Source of the DNA: Holophagaceae bacterium UBA1801
GTDB lineage: Bacteria > Acidobacteriota > Holophagae > Holophagales > Holophagaceae
Length of the DNA stretch: 25,607 nucleotides
Direction: 5' to 3'
Assembly (NCBI GenBank): GCA_002319925.1
Contig: DCFP01000177.1
Location: 1-25,607 of the forward strand
Shown here: one piece after another, positions 10,969 to 18,106 of the stretch
How positions within the stretch are numbered: position 1 is the first letter of the stretch
Layout: each line of letters begins with the position of its first letter
Notes under the pieces: generated by a model
The model's database searches: none
The model's input: the letters and a program-made list of their open reading frames with translations, nothing else
What the model was told of the DNA's origin: nothing
Translations under genes and position numbers: made by a program

Positions 10969-11526
10969 ATGACGACTACTGCCACGCTTCACAATGGTGT
11001 GAACGTCGATGAACTCATGGCGACGGTCAATCAGATCAAGGCCAATCCGAATCTGGCCAAGTTCAAGTTCCGCTCCAGGGCCAAGTGGATCAACCGGGCC
11101 CACTCCCAGAGCACCTTCGATTCGATGTACGGCAACGGCCAGGAATACAAGCGCAACACGCCGCACTGCCTCGAGGCCGATGAACCTGCCGCGCTGCTGG
11201 GTACCGACATCGCCCCCAACGCGGGAGAGGCCGCGCTCCACGCCCTCAGCTCTTGCCTCAGCGTCACCTATGCCTACACCGCGGCGGTGATGGGCATCGA
11301 CATCGCCAACCTCAGTTTCGAGATGGAGACGGATACCGATCTCCAGGGGTTCCTGGAACTGGACAAGCACATCCGCCCTGGGCTTTCGCAGATCCGCATC
11401 AAGGTGAACCTGACCTGCAATGGCACGGCGGGGCAGGTGAAGGAACTCCACGAACGCGTCCAGCGCACCTCGCCGCTCTACGACACGTTCAAGAATCCGG
11501 TCGATATCAAGATCCGGACTGCGTGA
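10969..11526 (+). CDS. OsmC family protein, single conserved Cys
   Basis: The 185-aa protein belongs to the OsmC/Ohr superfamily, whose classical members reduce organic hydroperoxides with two cysteines. Here GTDIAPNAGEAALHALSSCL matches the core helix with Cys96. The second redox site is Ser168 (RTSPLYDTFKNPVDI), where OsmC has Cys-Pro. Other cysteines are C67 and C150. Loss of the resolving Cys is common in a subgroup of the family whose function is unclear, so peroxidase activity should not be assumed. The start at 10969 is fixed by AAGGAG (10958-10963) five bases upstream; the frame is open upstream but lacks such a site. It follows the histidine kinase by 178 bp with no recognisable promoter. 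Confidence 0.88.
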   Translation: MTTTATLHNGVNVDELMATVNQIKANPNLAKFKFRSRAKWINRAHSQSTFDSMYGNGQEYKRNTPHCLEADEPAALLGTDIAPNAGEAALHALSSCLSVTYAYTAAVMGIDIANLSFEMETDTDLQGFLELDKHIRPGLSQIRIKVNLTCNGTAGQVKELHERVQRTSPLYDTFKNPVDIKIRTA

Positions 11527-11550
11527 ACGTCGGCGAATGAAGCAAGGCGG

Positions 11551-11799
11551 TCATTCGCACTTGATGACCTCGACCGGACAGGCTGCGGCCGCCGACTTGA
11601 TGCCGGCTTCCAGAGAGGCCTGCAAGGCGGCCTTCAGGGGAGACTTCGCGTTCCGGTTCTCGTCTTCCTGGCCATCCTCGCGCACGCTTCCCTTGATGAC
11701 GCAGGTGCTGTCCGTGACCAGAAAGACGTCCGGCGACTCGGATTCACACGCGTTGCAGAGGATGCAACCTTCCTCGATCCATACGGTTTTGATGGCCAT
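11551..11799 (-). CDS. Small ferredoxin, probably one iron-sulfur cluster
   Basis: The 82-aa acidic protein has C12-x2-C15-x2-C18 (EEGCILCNACESESPDVF) and a distant C74-Pro (AAACPVEVIKCE), the ligand set of a single [4Fe-4S] or [3Fe-4S] ferredoxin of the type with one degenerate site. C33 and C81 are extra. It would carry electrons in the cytoplasm; the partner is not identifiable. The start at 11799 is set by AAGGAG six bases upstream. The reading frame is open for 700 bases further upstream through the tandem repeat and antisense to part of the Nudix gene, but that extension is not part of the gene. It converges on the OsmC gene with a 24-bp gap. Confidence 0.87.
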   Translation of the reverse strand: MAIKTVWIEEGCILCNACESESPDVFLVTDSTCVIKGSVREDGQEDENRNAKSPLKAALQASLEAGIKSAAAACPVEVIKCE

Positions 11800-11881
11800 C
11801 TGATGCTCCTTGAAAGCAGAGTGACTGCGAGATCGAAAGATCAACCTTCCATTCCTTCGATGCCCCGAATGGGGGGAGCGG

Positions 11882-12085
11882 TTAGGGGCTGCGTCAAAAT
11901 AAACTGCGCCGTTCAGTTTATTTTGCTGCAGCGCCTTATGCCGGTGGATGGCACGACTGAACAGGTTGCCTTGGCGTGACGGCTTAGGGGCTGCGTCAAA
12001 ATAAACTGCGCCGTCCAGTTTATTTTGCTGCAGCGCCTTATGCCGGTGGATGGCGCGACTGAACAGGTCGCCTTGGCGTGACGGC
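11882..12085. repeat. 102-bp tandem repeat (two copies), each with a hairpin
   Basis: Units 11882-11983 and 11984-12085 are direct repeats differing at three positions. Each contains a perfect 11-bp palindrome AAAATAAACTG / CAGTTTATTTT with a 7-nt loop CGCCGT(T/C). The stem extends outward by GCTGCGTC/GCTGCAGC with one mismatch and one G-U pair. The second unit is followed by TTA, the first bases of a third unit. It lies between the ferredoxin start and the Nudix stop and may act as a transcription-stop or RNA-stabilising element for the Nudix gene. No other copy is visible in this window. Confidence 0.85.
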
Positions 12086-12091
12086 TTACCC

Positions 12092-12595
12092 TCAAATCTT
12101 CGTGGCGTTTTCCGTGAATCCTCGGCGATCCCAGCCGAATTCCATGAACCAACGGCCTTCGAGACATTGCTCCAATGCATGGCGAACGTAGCCGACCATG
12201 TTCCGAGGCAGTGCGGACAGCGGGGTCCACTGGACCAGATCGCATTTGGAAGGCTCCTGGTTCTCCGGAGAGCCTTGCCATGCTTTGGGCGTGAGGAAGA
12301 AATCAATGCGTTCGGAAAGCGATTTCCGGTGCATGACACCCACGACGGACATATCCCTCGCTTCCACCTGGAGACCCACTTCCTCCAGCAGTTCGCGGGC
12401 TGCGGCTTCCTGGACTGTCTCGTTCCCGTCCAGATGGCCCGCAGGCACGCTGAATTTACCGTCCTCGAACCCCGTATTCTGGCGCCGGAGGAGAAGCACC
12501 TTCCCATCCTTGAAAAGGAACAAGTGAACGGCCACGGGCAGCTTCAGGCGATCATCGGTCATGCCCAAGTCTATCGCGCTCACGGGACGGAACAT
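12092..12595 (-). CDS. Nudix hydrolase
   Basis: This 167-aa protein carries a full Nudix box at residues 53-75 (GHLDGNETVQEAAARELLEE then VGL), matching G-x5-E-x7-REU-x-EE-x-GU with G53, E59, R67, E68, E71, E72 and G74. Such enzymes hydrolyse nucleoside diphosphates linked to another group; the substrate cannot be told from sequence. The core begins at about residue 19 (LPVAVHLFLFKDGKVLLLRR). Two starts are possible. ATG 12595 has GAGGAG nine bases upstream, but this site is inside a hairpin. ATG 12562 has no ribosome site but gives a more typical N-terminus. It is downstream of the DUF2917 gene on the same strand. Confidence 0.88.
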   Translation of the reverse strand: MFRPVSAIDLGMTDDRLKLPVAVHLFLFKDGKVLLLRRQNTGFEDGKFSVPAGHLDGNETVQEAAARELLEEVGLQVEARDMSVVGVMHRKSLSERIDFFLTPKAWQGSPENQEPSKCDLVQWTPLSALPRNMVGYVRHALEQCLEGRWFMEFGWDRRGFTENATKI

Positions 12596-12625
12596 GAAAC
12601 GAGGCTCCTCGTGGAGCCTCGTTTC
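12596..12625. terminator. Perfect hairpin between the DUF2917 and Nudix genes
   Basis: Arms 12596-12608 and 12613-12625 form a perfect 13-bp stem with a 4-nt loop. It follows the DUF2917 stop and directly abuts the upstream Nudix ATG. The trailing T content is low on the minus strand, so termination may be partial. The ribosome site GAGGAG of the 12595 start is in the loop and descending arm, so the hairpin may also limit translation. Confidence 0.6.
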
Positions 12626-12642
12626 CGTTGGATCTTGATGCT

Positions 12643-12921
12643 TCAGGCGATTTCGAGGAACAGGGACTCTCCTTCGGCGGATACCAGGGCCTCGTGCTTG
12701 GCGCGGCGAAGAGGCAGCACGTCACCGGAATACAGCGCGTGGTCACAGCCATTGTTGGAAACCCAGGCGGAACCGGCGAGCACGCGGATGGATCTGTGCT
12801 TGCGGGGGATGCTGAGGAGTTCGCCGGGCAGCAGAACGATGCGGAAGGGCTGGTCCTTAACGAGCGACCTGGAAGACAGGGTCATTTGATTGAAAGACAG
12901 AGCCATCTCATGAGTGGTCAT
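12643..12921 (-). CDS. DUF2917 domain protein
   Basis: The 92-aa protein matches the DUF2917 pattern: RIVLLPGELLSIPRKHRSIR, then VLAGSAWVSNNG, then ALYSGDVLPLRRAKHEALV and a hydrophobic end. The fold is probably a small beta-barrel of cupin style, but no metal-binding His set is obvious. Function is unknown. The start at 12921 is set by GGAGGAATACC before ATG; the frame is open to 13050, but the extension crosses the AT-rich promoter region. It is divergent from the LysR-type regulator at 13072 with a 150-bp shared gap. Divergent placement suggests, but does not prove, control by that regulator. Confidence 0.75.
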   Translation of the reverse strand: MTTHEMALSFNQMTLSSRSLVKDQPFRIVLLPGELLSIPRKHRSIRVLAGSAWVSNNGCDHALYSGDVLPLRRAKHEALVSAEGESLFLEIA

Positions 12922-13042
12922 GGTATTCCTCCATTTCTTTTGTTCCGTGCCGCCCCTCGCCTCATCTGGGTTCCTGCGAGTCCGGTGGCCCGGTAATAGA
13001 AATATAGGTCCGGGGTTGGAATAAGTGAAATTAATCTTCATT

Positions 13043-13054
13043 CTGATCAATCAG
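13043..13054. promoter_or_regulatory. Palindrome in the divergent DUF2917/LysR promoter region
   Basis: CTGAT-CA-ATCAG forms a short inverted repeat inside the AT-rich 13000-13070 stretch, 17 bp before the LysR ATG. LysR regulators usually bind interrupted dyads with a T-N11-A core, so this is a reasonable candidate autoregulatory site. It is short and could be chance. Confidence 0.3.
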
Positions 13055-13071
13055 TTTTGCTAATGTAACGC

Positions 13072-13974
13072 ATGCTCGATTACAAGCTCGTGGAAGCCTT
13101 TGCTGCGGTCCTGGAGGAGCGGGGCTTTGCTCGGGCTGCCGAGCGGCTCTTCATCACCCAGTCGGCAGTGTCCCAGAGGATCAAGCAGTTGGAGGATGAG
13201 ATCGGCCGGGCTCTCATCGTGCGCGAGACACCGCCCCGCGCAACCCCCGCCGGCGAGCGGCTGCTGCGGCACTACCGGCAGGTGGCCGGTCTCGAAGAAG
13301 AGACCATCGGCGATCTGGGCATCCACAAGAGGGGCGGGTTCCGCCACCTGCCCATCGCCGTGAACGCGGACTGTCTCTCGGTCTGGCTGCTGGACGCCAT
13401 CGCGCCCTTCCTGCGGGAAGCCTCCATCACGCTGGAAATCCACGTGGGTGACCAGGACAGCAATCTGCGCTTCCTGCAGTCCGGCATGGTCGCTGGCTGC
13501 GTGAGTTCCCAGCGGATGGCCATGCAGGGCTTCACTTCCACTCGCATCGGCTCCGTGCGCTACCTGCTCTGCGCTTCGCCCGCCTTCATGAAGACCTGGT
13601 TCAAGGACGGCTTCAACCGTGAGTCCGCATCCAGGGCCCCCGTCATCCACTTCAGCCGCGACGATCAGATCCAGTACCGATCCCTGATGAAGCTCTTCGG
13701 CCGGCCCCAGGTCTTGCCTCCCGCCCACTACATCCCATCGGCCGAAAAGTTCAACGAGGGGGTCTACCTGGGCCTGGGCTACGCCACCATTCCCGAGGTG
13801 CAGGCCCTGCCCGCAATCCGCAAAGGCCGGATCGTGGAGATCGATCCAAAGGGCCGCCTGGACACGGCCTTGTACTGGTACCGCTGGAGCCGGTCCTCGG
13901 ACCTGCTTCAGGAATTCTCCAAGGTCCTGATCACCAAGGGCAAGAATCTGCTGGGGCCGCCGCGCGGAGACTGA
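13072..13974 (+). CDS. LysR-family transcriptional regulator, ArgP (IciA)-like
   Basis: This is a 300-aa LysR-type DNA-binding regulator. The winged helix-turn-helix is at residues 3-62, with GFARAAERLFITQSAVSQRI and KQLEDEIGRALIVRETPPRAT, very close to ArgP/IciA. The effector domain retains ArgP-like segments: LLRHYRQVAGLEEETIGDLG, LPIAVNADCLSVWLL and LYWYRWS near the C-terminus. ArgP proteins respond to lysine or arginine and typically control an amino-acid exporter; here the divergent neighbour is instead a DUF2917 gene and no LysE/ArgO gene is nearby. The ATG at 13072 has no clear ribosome site, which may mean low or leaderless translation. The ligand is unknown. Confidence 0.87.
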   Translation: MLDYKLVEAFAAVLEERGFARAAERLFITQSAVSQRIKQLEDEIGRALIVRETPPRATPAGERLLRHYRQVAGLEEETIGDLGIHKRGGFRHLPIAVNADCLSVWLLDAIAPFLREASITLEIHVGDQDSNLRFLQSGMVAGCVSSQRMAMQGFTSTRIGSVRYLLCASPAFMKTWFKDGFNRESASRAPVIHFSRDDQIQYRSLMKLFGRPQVLPPAHYIPSAEKFNEGVYLGLGYATIPEVQALPAIRKGRIVEIDPKGRLDTALYWYRWSRSSDLLQEFSKVLITKGKNLLGPPRGD

Positions 13975-14275
13975 ATCGTCCGTGGCCGTCGAGGGCCATC
14001 AGGAAGAAGGATGGCGATGGGATACATTACCACAAGGAGAGGCAAGGCCTCGAGTCCTTGGTTCCTGAATTCCTGTAAGCAACGAGCGGTGCAGGACTAG
14101 CCAGGGCATTCCGAAAGCGGGCCTCGGGTCTCTCTCCCTTGCAAGGGAAAGGGCGATAGCCAGGTAACCGAGGCCGCGGACGGGCGGATCCGCGTGTCGG
14201 TCGGCCAAGCGGATTCTGCCCCTGCTTTCAGGGCAATCCATGTTGCGGGCGCTTCGGAGGGAAGATTCGAGGGGG
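13975..14275. other. Gene-poor, palindrome-rich intergenic region
   Basis: No convincing coding frame is seen in these 301 bases. After the LysR stop there is a small TGGCC/GGCCA hairpin (13983-13998). A larger fold follows: arms 14117-14127 and 14168-14177 pair over 10 bp with one bulge. They enclose the perfect 14-nt palindrome TCCCTTGCAAGGGA (14135-14148). The palindrome GCGGATCCGC lies at 14184-14193. No T-run follows, so it is not a standard terminator. It could be a structured leader or small RNA. Confidence 0.5.
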
Positions 14276-14584
14276 ATGGTTCGGCGGAAAGAATTTCGTT
14301 TTTTGTGCTTGCATATGGCGATCAAAAAGCGAAAATTAGATGGAAGACGATTTCACCTTCGGCGCCCCAAAGGCCACCAGCTGGAGTTGGACATGCTCAA
14401 ATCGTTTGGCTACAAGCTCCCCGGTTACTTCATGGAATACGGACCTGTCTACGCGCAGGACGCGGAAGCAGCCAAAGCGCTCATCCGCCAGCGCTTGAAC
14501 GTCAAGCGTTTGCCCTGGGGCCTGCAGGTCTGGGATCTGGAGCAGCGGCCCCTGGCCAGGTGGCGAGTAGCCCAGGCCTCGTAA
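14276..14584 (+). CDS. Small basic protein, unknown function
   Basis: The frame encodes 102 aa with a strongly basic N-terminal part (MVRRKEFRFL and MAIKKRKLDGRRFHLRRPKG). It continues LDMLKSFGYKLPGYFMEYGP and ends LEQRPLARWRVAQAS. High G+C in third codon positions from about 14345 onward supports real coding. GGAGGG (14256-14261) and GAGGGG precede the ATG at 14276. An inner ATG at 14315 (89 aa) is an alternative with a cleaner protein start but no ribosome site. There are no membrane spans or cysteine motifs. I do not recognise the family; nucleic-acid binding is only suggested by charge. A terminator hairpin follows at 14623. Confidence 0.6.
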   Translation: MVRRKEFRFLCLHMAIKKRKLDGRRFHLRRPKGHQLELDMLKSFGYKLPGYFMEYGPVYAQDAEAAKALIRQRLNVKRLPWGLQVWDLEQRPLARWRVAQAS

Positions 14585-14622
14585 AGGATTGATGGACTTA
14601 GTTGAGTGCAGGTAGACACCAG

Positions 14623-14653
14623 GGGCAGAAGCGATTATTTTTCGTTTCTGCCC
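14623..14653 (+). terminator. Intrinsic terminator after the small basic protein gene
   Basis: GGGCAGAAGCG (14623-14633) pairs with CGTTTCTGCCC (14643-14653) over 11 bp with one G-U pair and a 9-nt T-rich loop. It lies 38 bp after the stop at 14584. The downstream run is TTAATGAATTTT rather than a pure T tract. Confidence 0.65.
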
Positions 14654-14906
14654 TTAATGAATTTTGTATTCCCCTCTCGGATCAGGTCGGGAATCGTCTT
14701 CATGGGCGTTAAGTCCTGCCTTTTCATTCCTGTCTGGACGCCTTTGGTCCCAGTGACAATTGATTGCATGTGGGAATTGCTCCTGGGATAATTGCCCGAA
14801 TCCCAACCAGCCCATCTGCAATCGGCACCGGGAGCCGTATAGTCGCCCACGACCGTACGTTCATTTTCTAAAATCTTTCAAATCTCAATCTTGTGGAGGG
14901 CAAGAA
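14654..14906. other. Upstream region of the protease gene
   Basis: With the preceding terminator, the gap 14585-14906 is 322 bp without a supported gene. It holds a candidate promoter (14764-14792) and an AT-rich leader (14860-14890) ending in the GGAGGG ribosome site of the protease. A 71-codon minus-strand frame (14635-14850) lacks support. Confidence 0.5.
14764..14792 (+). promoter_or_regulatory. Candidate sigma-70-type promoter for the exported protease
   Basis: TTGCAT (14764-14769) and GATAAT (14787-14792) are separated by 17 bp, with TG just upstream of the -10 box as in extended -10 promoters. The -35 match is weak (three of six). It would give a leader of about 105 nt before the ATG at 14907. 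Confidence 0.3.
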
Positions 14907-16745
14907 ATGAGTGGTCTAAGAAACGTGAAGCGCTGGTCCATCTTGATCGCTTCTGGTGTGGCGCTTGCCGCTCAGAGCACAGGCGGAGATGCTCCTGTCA
15001 CTGCGCCACTGAACCCGGCCTTCGTGGCCTGGCAGCAGGCCCAGCAGCGGGCGAAGGCCCAGGCCAAGGCCGGAATTCCGCTGGCCACCCCGAACCCCAT
15101 GGCGAAAATGCTGGGCCGGATTCCCTCGCCCGTCGATCTGTCCCACCTTCGGGTTGCGACCAGTTCCTCGCGCGCGCTCACCGTCTTCCCTTCGAAATAC
15201 GATTTGCGGGCGCTGCACCAGGTGACTGCCATCCGCGACCAGGGGAATTGGGGCACCTGCTGGGTCCATGCCGCTTTGGGCTCCCTGGAATCGTCCCAGT
15301 TGAAAGCCGGACGAGGGAACCTGGATCTCTCCGAGTGGCATCTCGCCTGGTATGGCTACAACGATTACCTCCAGGATCCGGCCCTCATTTCCTATACCAA
15401 TACTGGAACGGTCGCTGAGACTTTCGATGGTGGAGGCTGGGATGGCATGGCTGTCGCGCTGCTGGCACGCGGGACGGGTGCCGTAGCCGAAAGCGACAGC
15501 CCCTACCAAAACACCTTCGATGTCAGCTTCGAACCCACGGGGAACGAGCCCGTGCGCGTGAAGCTCCAGAATGCACTGTTCGTGCGCTCCAACGAGGATG
15601 ATACCTCCTCAACGCTGCCGACGATCCGGATGCAGGATGTCAAGAGCGCACTCATGAGTTTCGGAGGCGTTTCCATAGGCATCACCGCCGATGACGGTAT
15701 GGCCTCCAGCACCAACTCCGATTTCTACAATGCGGTGACCCACGCCTTCTACGACCCGACCAGCACCGCCGATGTCACGAATCATGCCGTGGTCATCGTG
15801 GGCTGGGACGACACCTATCCCGCAACCAATTTCGTGGCCGGACATCGGCCCAAGCACAATGGCGCCTGGATCGTTCGGAATTCCTGGGGCACGACTTGGG
15901 GCGCCTCTGGTTATTTCTTCATCTCCTATGAATCGAAGACCTTCGACGGCGTAGCCTACCTTTACTCCGGCAAGGCCTACAACCACGTCTATCAGTACGA
16001 TCCCCTGGGCTGGATCGAGAGCACCGGCTTCAACGATACCAAGGCGGCGTTCTCCAATGTTTTCACTGCCAAGGCGGATGAGACCATCAGTGCTGTTTCG
16101 TTCTATGCGCCGGACCCCAACACGGCCTACCAGGTTTTCATCCGCAAGGATGTGACGGGTGATCCCACCACCGGGACCCTTGCTGCCCCGGCACAGGGCG
16201 GCGTGTTCGCGCGGCCAGGCTACCACACGCTCAATCTCGCGAATCCGGTGGCCGTCACCAATGGTCAGAAGTTCGCCGTGGTCGTGAAGGTCAGGACGAC
16301 CAGCTACAAGTCTCCCATCGCTATCGAGGCTCCGCTGACGGATTTCTCCGACAAGGCCACGGCCAATGCCGGCGAGGGTTACATCAGTCACGATGGCGTG
16401 ACCTGGACCGATCTGACCACAAGCATCGCCAACAGCAGTGTGTGTCTCAAGGCCTTCGCGAATCCATCCACCAAGTGGTGGGGAACCGTGTCGCTCGACA
16501 ATGGCGCCGATACCACCACCTCCACGGCTGCCCGGGCCGTGCTGAACGGAGGCTTTGCCACCGCCGCTCCCGCCCTGATGCGCTACAGCCTGGATGGCAC
16601 GACGTTCCACGCATGGCAGCGCTTCTCGCCGGTCCTGGATGTGACCCTGCCCGCGGGTGCCGGTACGAAGACCCTCTATATCAGATACATGGACTCCACA
16701 GGTAAGATTTCACCTGTCTACAGCGATAGCATTACACTGAACTAA
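14907..16745 (+). CDS. Exported papain-like (C1A) cysteine protease with lectin-like domain
   Basis: The 612-aa product starts with a signal peptide (about residues 1-23, RNVKRWSILIASGVALAAQS). A pro-region of about 70 residues precedes a C1A peptidase domain (95-355) with Gln112 and Cys118 in RDQGNWGTCW, His293 in TNHAVVIVGWDD and Asn325 in WIVRNSWGTTWGASGYF. Residues about 360-525 resemble the lectin-like domain that follows C1 peptidases in many bacteria (FSNVFTAKADETISAVSFYA, then GYHTLNL). The last 80 residues form a beta-sandwich-like module with MRYSLDGTTFHAWQRFSPVL and KTLYIRYMDSTGKISPVYSD. It is probably secreted and self-activated. The start follows GGAGGG (14895-14900); the frame is open further upstream without support. 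Substrate unknown. Confidence 0.9.
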   Translation: MSGLRNVKRWSILIASGVALAAQSTGGDAPVTAPLNPAFVAWQQAQQRAKAQAKAGIPLATPNPMAKMLGRIPSPVDLSHLRVATSSSRALTVFPSKYDLRALHQVTAIRDQGNWGTCWVHAALGSLESSQLKAGRGNLDLSEWHLAWYGYNDYLQDPALISYTNTGTVAETFDGGGWDGMAVALLARGTGAVAESDSPYQNTFDVSFEPTGNEPVRVKLQNALFVRSNEDDTSSTLPTIRMQDVKSALMSFGGVSIGITADDGMASSTNSDFYNAVTHAFYDPTSTADVTNHAVVIVGWDDTYPATNFVAGHRPKHNGAWIVRNSWGTTWGASGYFFISYESKTFDGVAYLYSGKAYNHVYQYDPLGWIESTGFNDTKAAFSNVFTAKADETISAVSFYAPDPNTAYQVFIRKDVTGDPTTGTLAAPAQGGVFARPGYHTLNLANPVAVTNGQKFAVVVKVRTTSYKSPIAIEAPLTDFSDKATANAGEGYISHDGVTWTDLTTSIANSSVCLKAFANPSTKWWGTVSLDNGADTTTSTAARAVLNGGFATAAPALMRYSLDGTTFHAWQRFSPVLDVTLPAGAGTKTLYIRYMDSTGKISPVYSDSITLN

Positions 16746-16766
16746 ACCTGCAGGATCGAGCTGGCT

Positions 16767-16827
16767 GGGCGCAGAGGAAGAACAAGCAGCACCAAGGGAG
16801 GGTTCTTACTCTGCGCCCTCCTTTTTT
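16767..16827 (+). terminator. Strong intrinsic terminator of the protease gene
   Basis: GGGCGCAGAG (16767-16776) pairs with CTCTGCGCCC (16809-16818). An inner AAGAAC/GTTCTT stem is separated by a one-by-one internal loop, and TCCTTTTTT follows. It lies 22 bp after the protease stop and prevents read-through into the convergent gene. Confidence 0.9.
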
Positions 16828-16831
16828 ATGC

Positions 16832-18094
16832 CTACACCCAGAGCAGGGAGACCAGGCCCAGGACCGCCAGCCCCGCAAGCAGAAGCAAACTCCAGAGCCC
16901 CGCCTTCTGCCGCGCGAAGAAGTAGGCGTAGCCGCCCTTCACGAGGTTGTTGCAGGAGGTGGCGATGATGATGCTCTCGGCGGCCACCTGGTAGCTCGTG
17001 GAGACGGGCGCGGCATTGGTCATGCCCATGATGAACGGATCCACATCCGTCACGCCCATGAGGGCAGCCAGGGAGTAGACGCCGCCCCGGCCCAGGTAGG
17101 TCACCGCCAGGTGGGTCGCCACGAGCATGACCACGAACACGATGGCGAAGAAGAAGGCAGTGCGCAATTCCAGAGGGTTGTGCGCTTGTGAAGGCGTCGG
17201 CGGGGCCTTCTCATCCTCGTCGGGCATCCGGTGCCAGATCCATCCCCCGAGGATGGCGAGGAGCGCCAGCGCTGAAAAAACGGGTGCGAGCTTGAAGGCC
17301 AGCGACGCATTGAACATCCACACCAGGCCGACGATGCGCAGGTACATGAAGCCGGAGGCCGCGAGGATGCTGCCGGAGTAATCGTGGGGATGATGGCCGC
17401 TGGCGGCGCGCTTGGAGAGCACCACCGTCGCGATGGTGCTGGAGTAGATGCCGCCCAGGACGCCGGAAAGGAAAATGCCGCCGCGGCCCTTCACGATCTT
17501 CAACAGCAGGTAGCTGGCGTACGAGACGCCACTGACCGCCACCACCACCAGCCAGGTCTTGAAGGGGTTGATCTTGAAGAGCCCGAATTCCTGGTTGGGC
17601 ACGATGGGCAGGATGACCAGCGTGAGGAGCAGGAACTTTGTGAAGGCGGTGATCTCTTCCGGCTCCAGGCGCTCCGTGAGCCCCTCGAGGGCTTCCTTGA
17701 GTTCCAGCATCAGGAGGCTCACCACCACGAACGCACAGGCGAGCCAGATGTGGCCCATGTACACCATCACGCCGACGAGGTAGACCACCAGTCCCGAGAC
17801 TTCCGTGGTGATGCCCGCCTCGTCGCTGCTCTGCAGCTTGTGCCAGTAGGACACCACCATGAAGGAGGTGACGGCGAGTAGCCCGATGAGCACGCCGGCG
17901 AGGTTGTCCTTGGAGACCAGCGCTACGCCGTAGCCCAGGAGGCCGATCAGCGGAAACGTCCGTACGCCACCGAAAACACGTTTTCCGCCGCGCTTCTGCT
18001 CCTCCCGATCCAGACCGATCAGGAAGGACAGGAAGAGCACGAGTACCAGTTGGTAGGCTTCCGTGGGGACGAAGAACCGCAGGTATTCCTGCAT
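16832..18094 (-). CDS. MgtC/SapB family membrane protein with DUF4010 domain
   Basis: This 420-aa inner-membrane protein has about 11-13 hydrophobic spans. The N-terminal part (about 15-150) matches MgtC/SapB proteins, with LSFLIGLDREEQKRGGKRVF and GGVRTFPLIGLLGYG. The remainder fits DUF4010, with KFLLLTLVILPIVPN, LSGVLGGIYSSTIATVVLSK and a C-terminal set of spans (YSLAALMGVTDVDPFIMG). The MgtC part in pathogens is linked to survival at low magnesium; the full MgtC-DUF4010 form has no established transport activity. A hydrophilic loop (about 288-306, DEDEKAPPTPSQ) separates the two halves. It starts 12 bp after the ACT-like gene and is probably co-transcribed. The ribosome site (AGGGG) is weak. 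Confidence 0.88.
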   Translation of the reverse strand: MQEYLRFFVPTEAYQLVLVLFLSFLIGLDREEQKRGGKRVFGGVRTFPLIGLLGYGVALVSKDNLAGVLIGLLAVTSFMVVSYWHKLQSSDEAGITTEVSGLVVYLVGVMVYMGHIWLACAFVVVSLLMLELKEALEGLTERLEPEEITAFTKFLLLTLVILPIVPNQEFGLFKINPFKTWLVVVAVSGVSYASYLLLKIVKGRGGIFLSGVLGGIYSSTIATVVLSKRAASGHHPHDYSGSILAASGFMYLRIVGLVWMFNASLAFKLAPVFSALALLAILGGWIWHRMPDEDEKAPPTPSQAHNPLELRTAFFFAIVFVVMLVATHLAVTYLGRGGVYSLAALMGVTDVDPFIMGMTNAAPVSTSYQVAAESIIIATSCNNLVKGGYAYFFARQKAGLWSLLLLAGLAVLGLVSLLWV

Positions 18095-18106
18095 GCGTCA
18101 CCCCTG

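Noticed and set aside
11882..12085. CRISPR array
   Set aside because: There are only two units, with no unique spacers, a 102-bp period and no cas gene nearby.
11551..12507. A 318-codon minus-strand frame joining the ferredoxin to upstream sequence
   Set aside because: It runs through the tandem repeat and overlaps the Nudix gene out of frame. The ferredoxin has its own AAGGAG and ATG at 11799, so the upstream part is chance openness.
14635..14850. A 71-codon minus-strand frame before the protease gene
   Set aside because: No ribosome site, its end lies inside the terminator hairpin, and no family is recognised. It could be a gene remnant, but nothing supports that.
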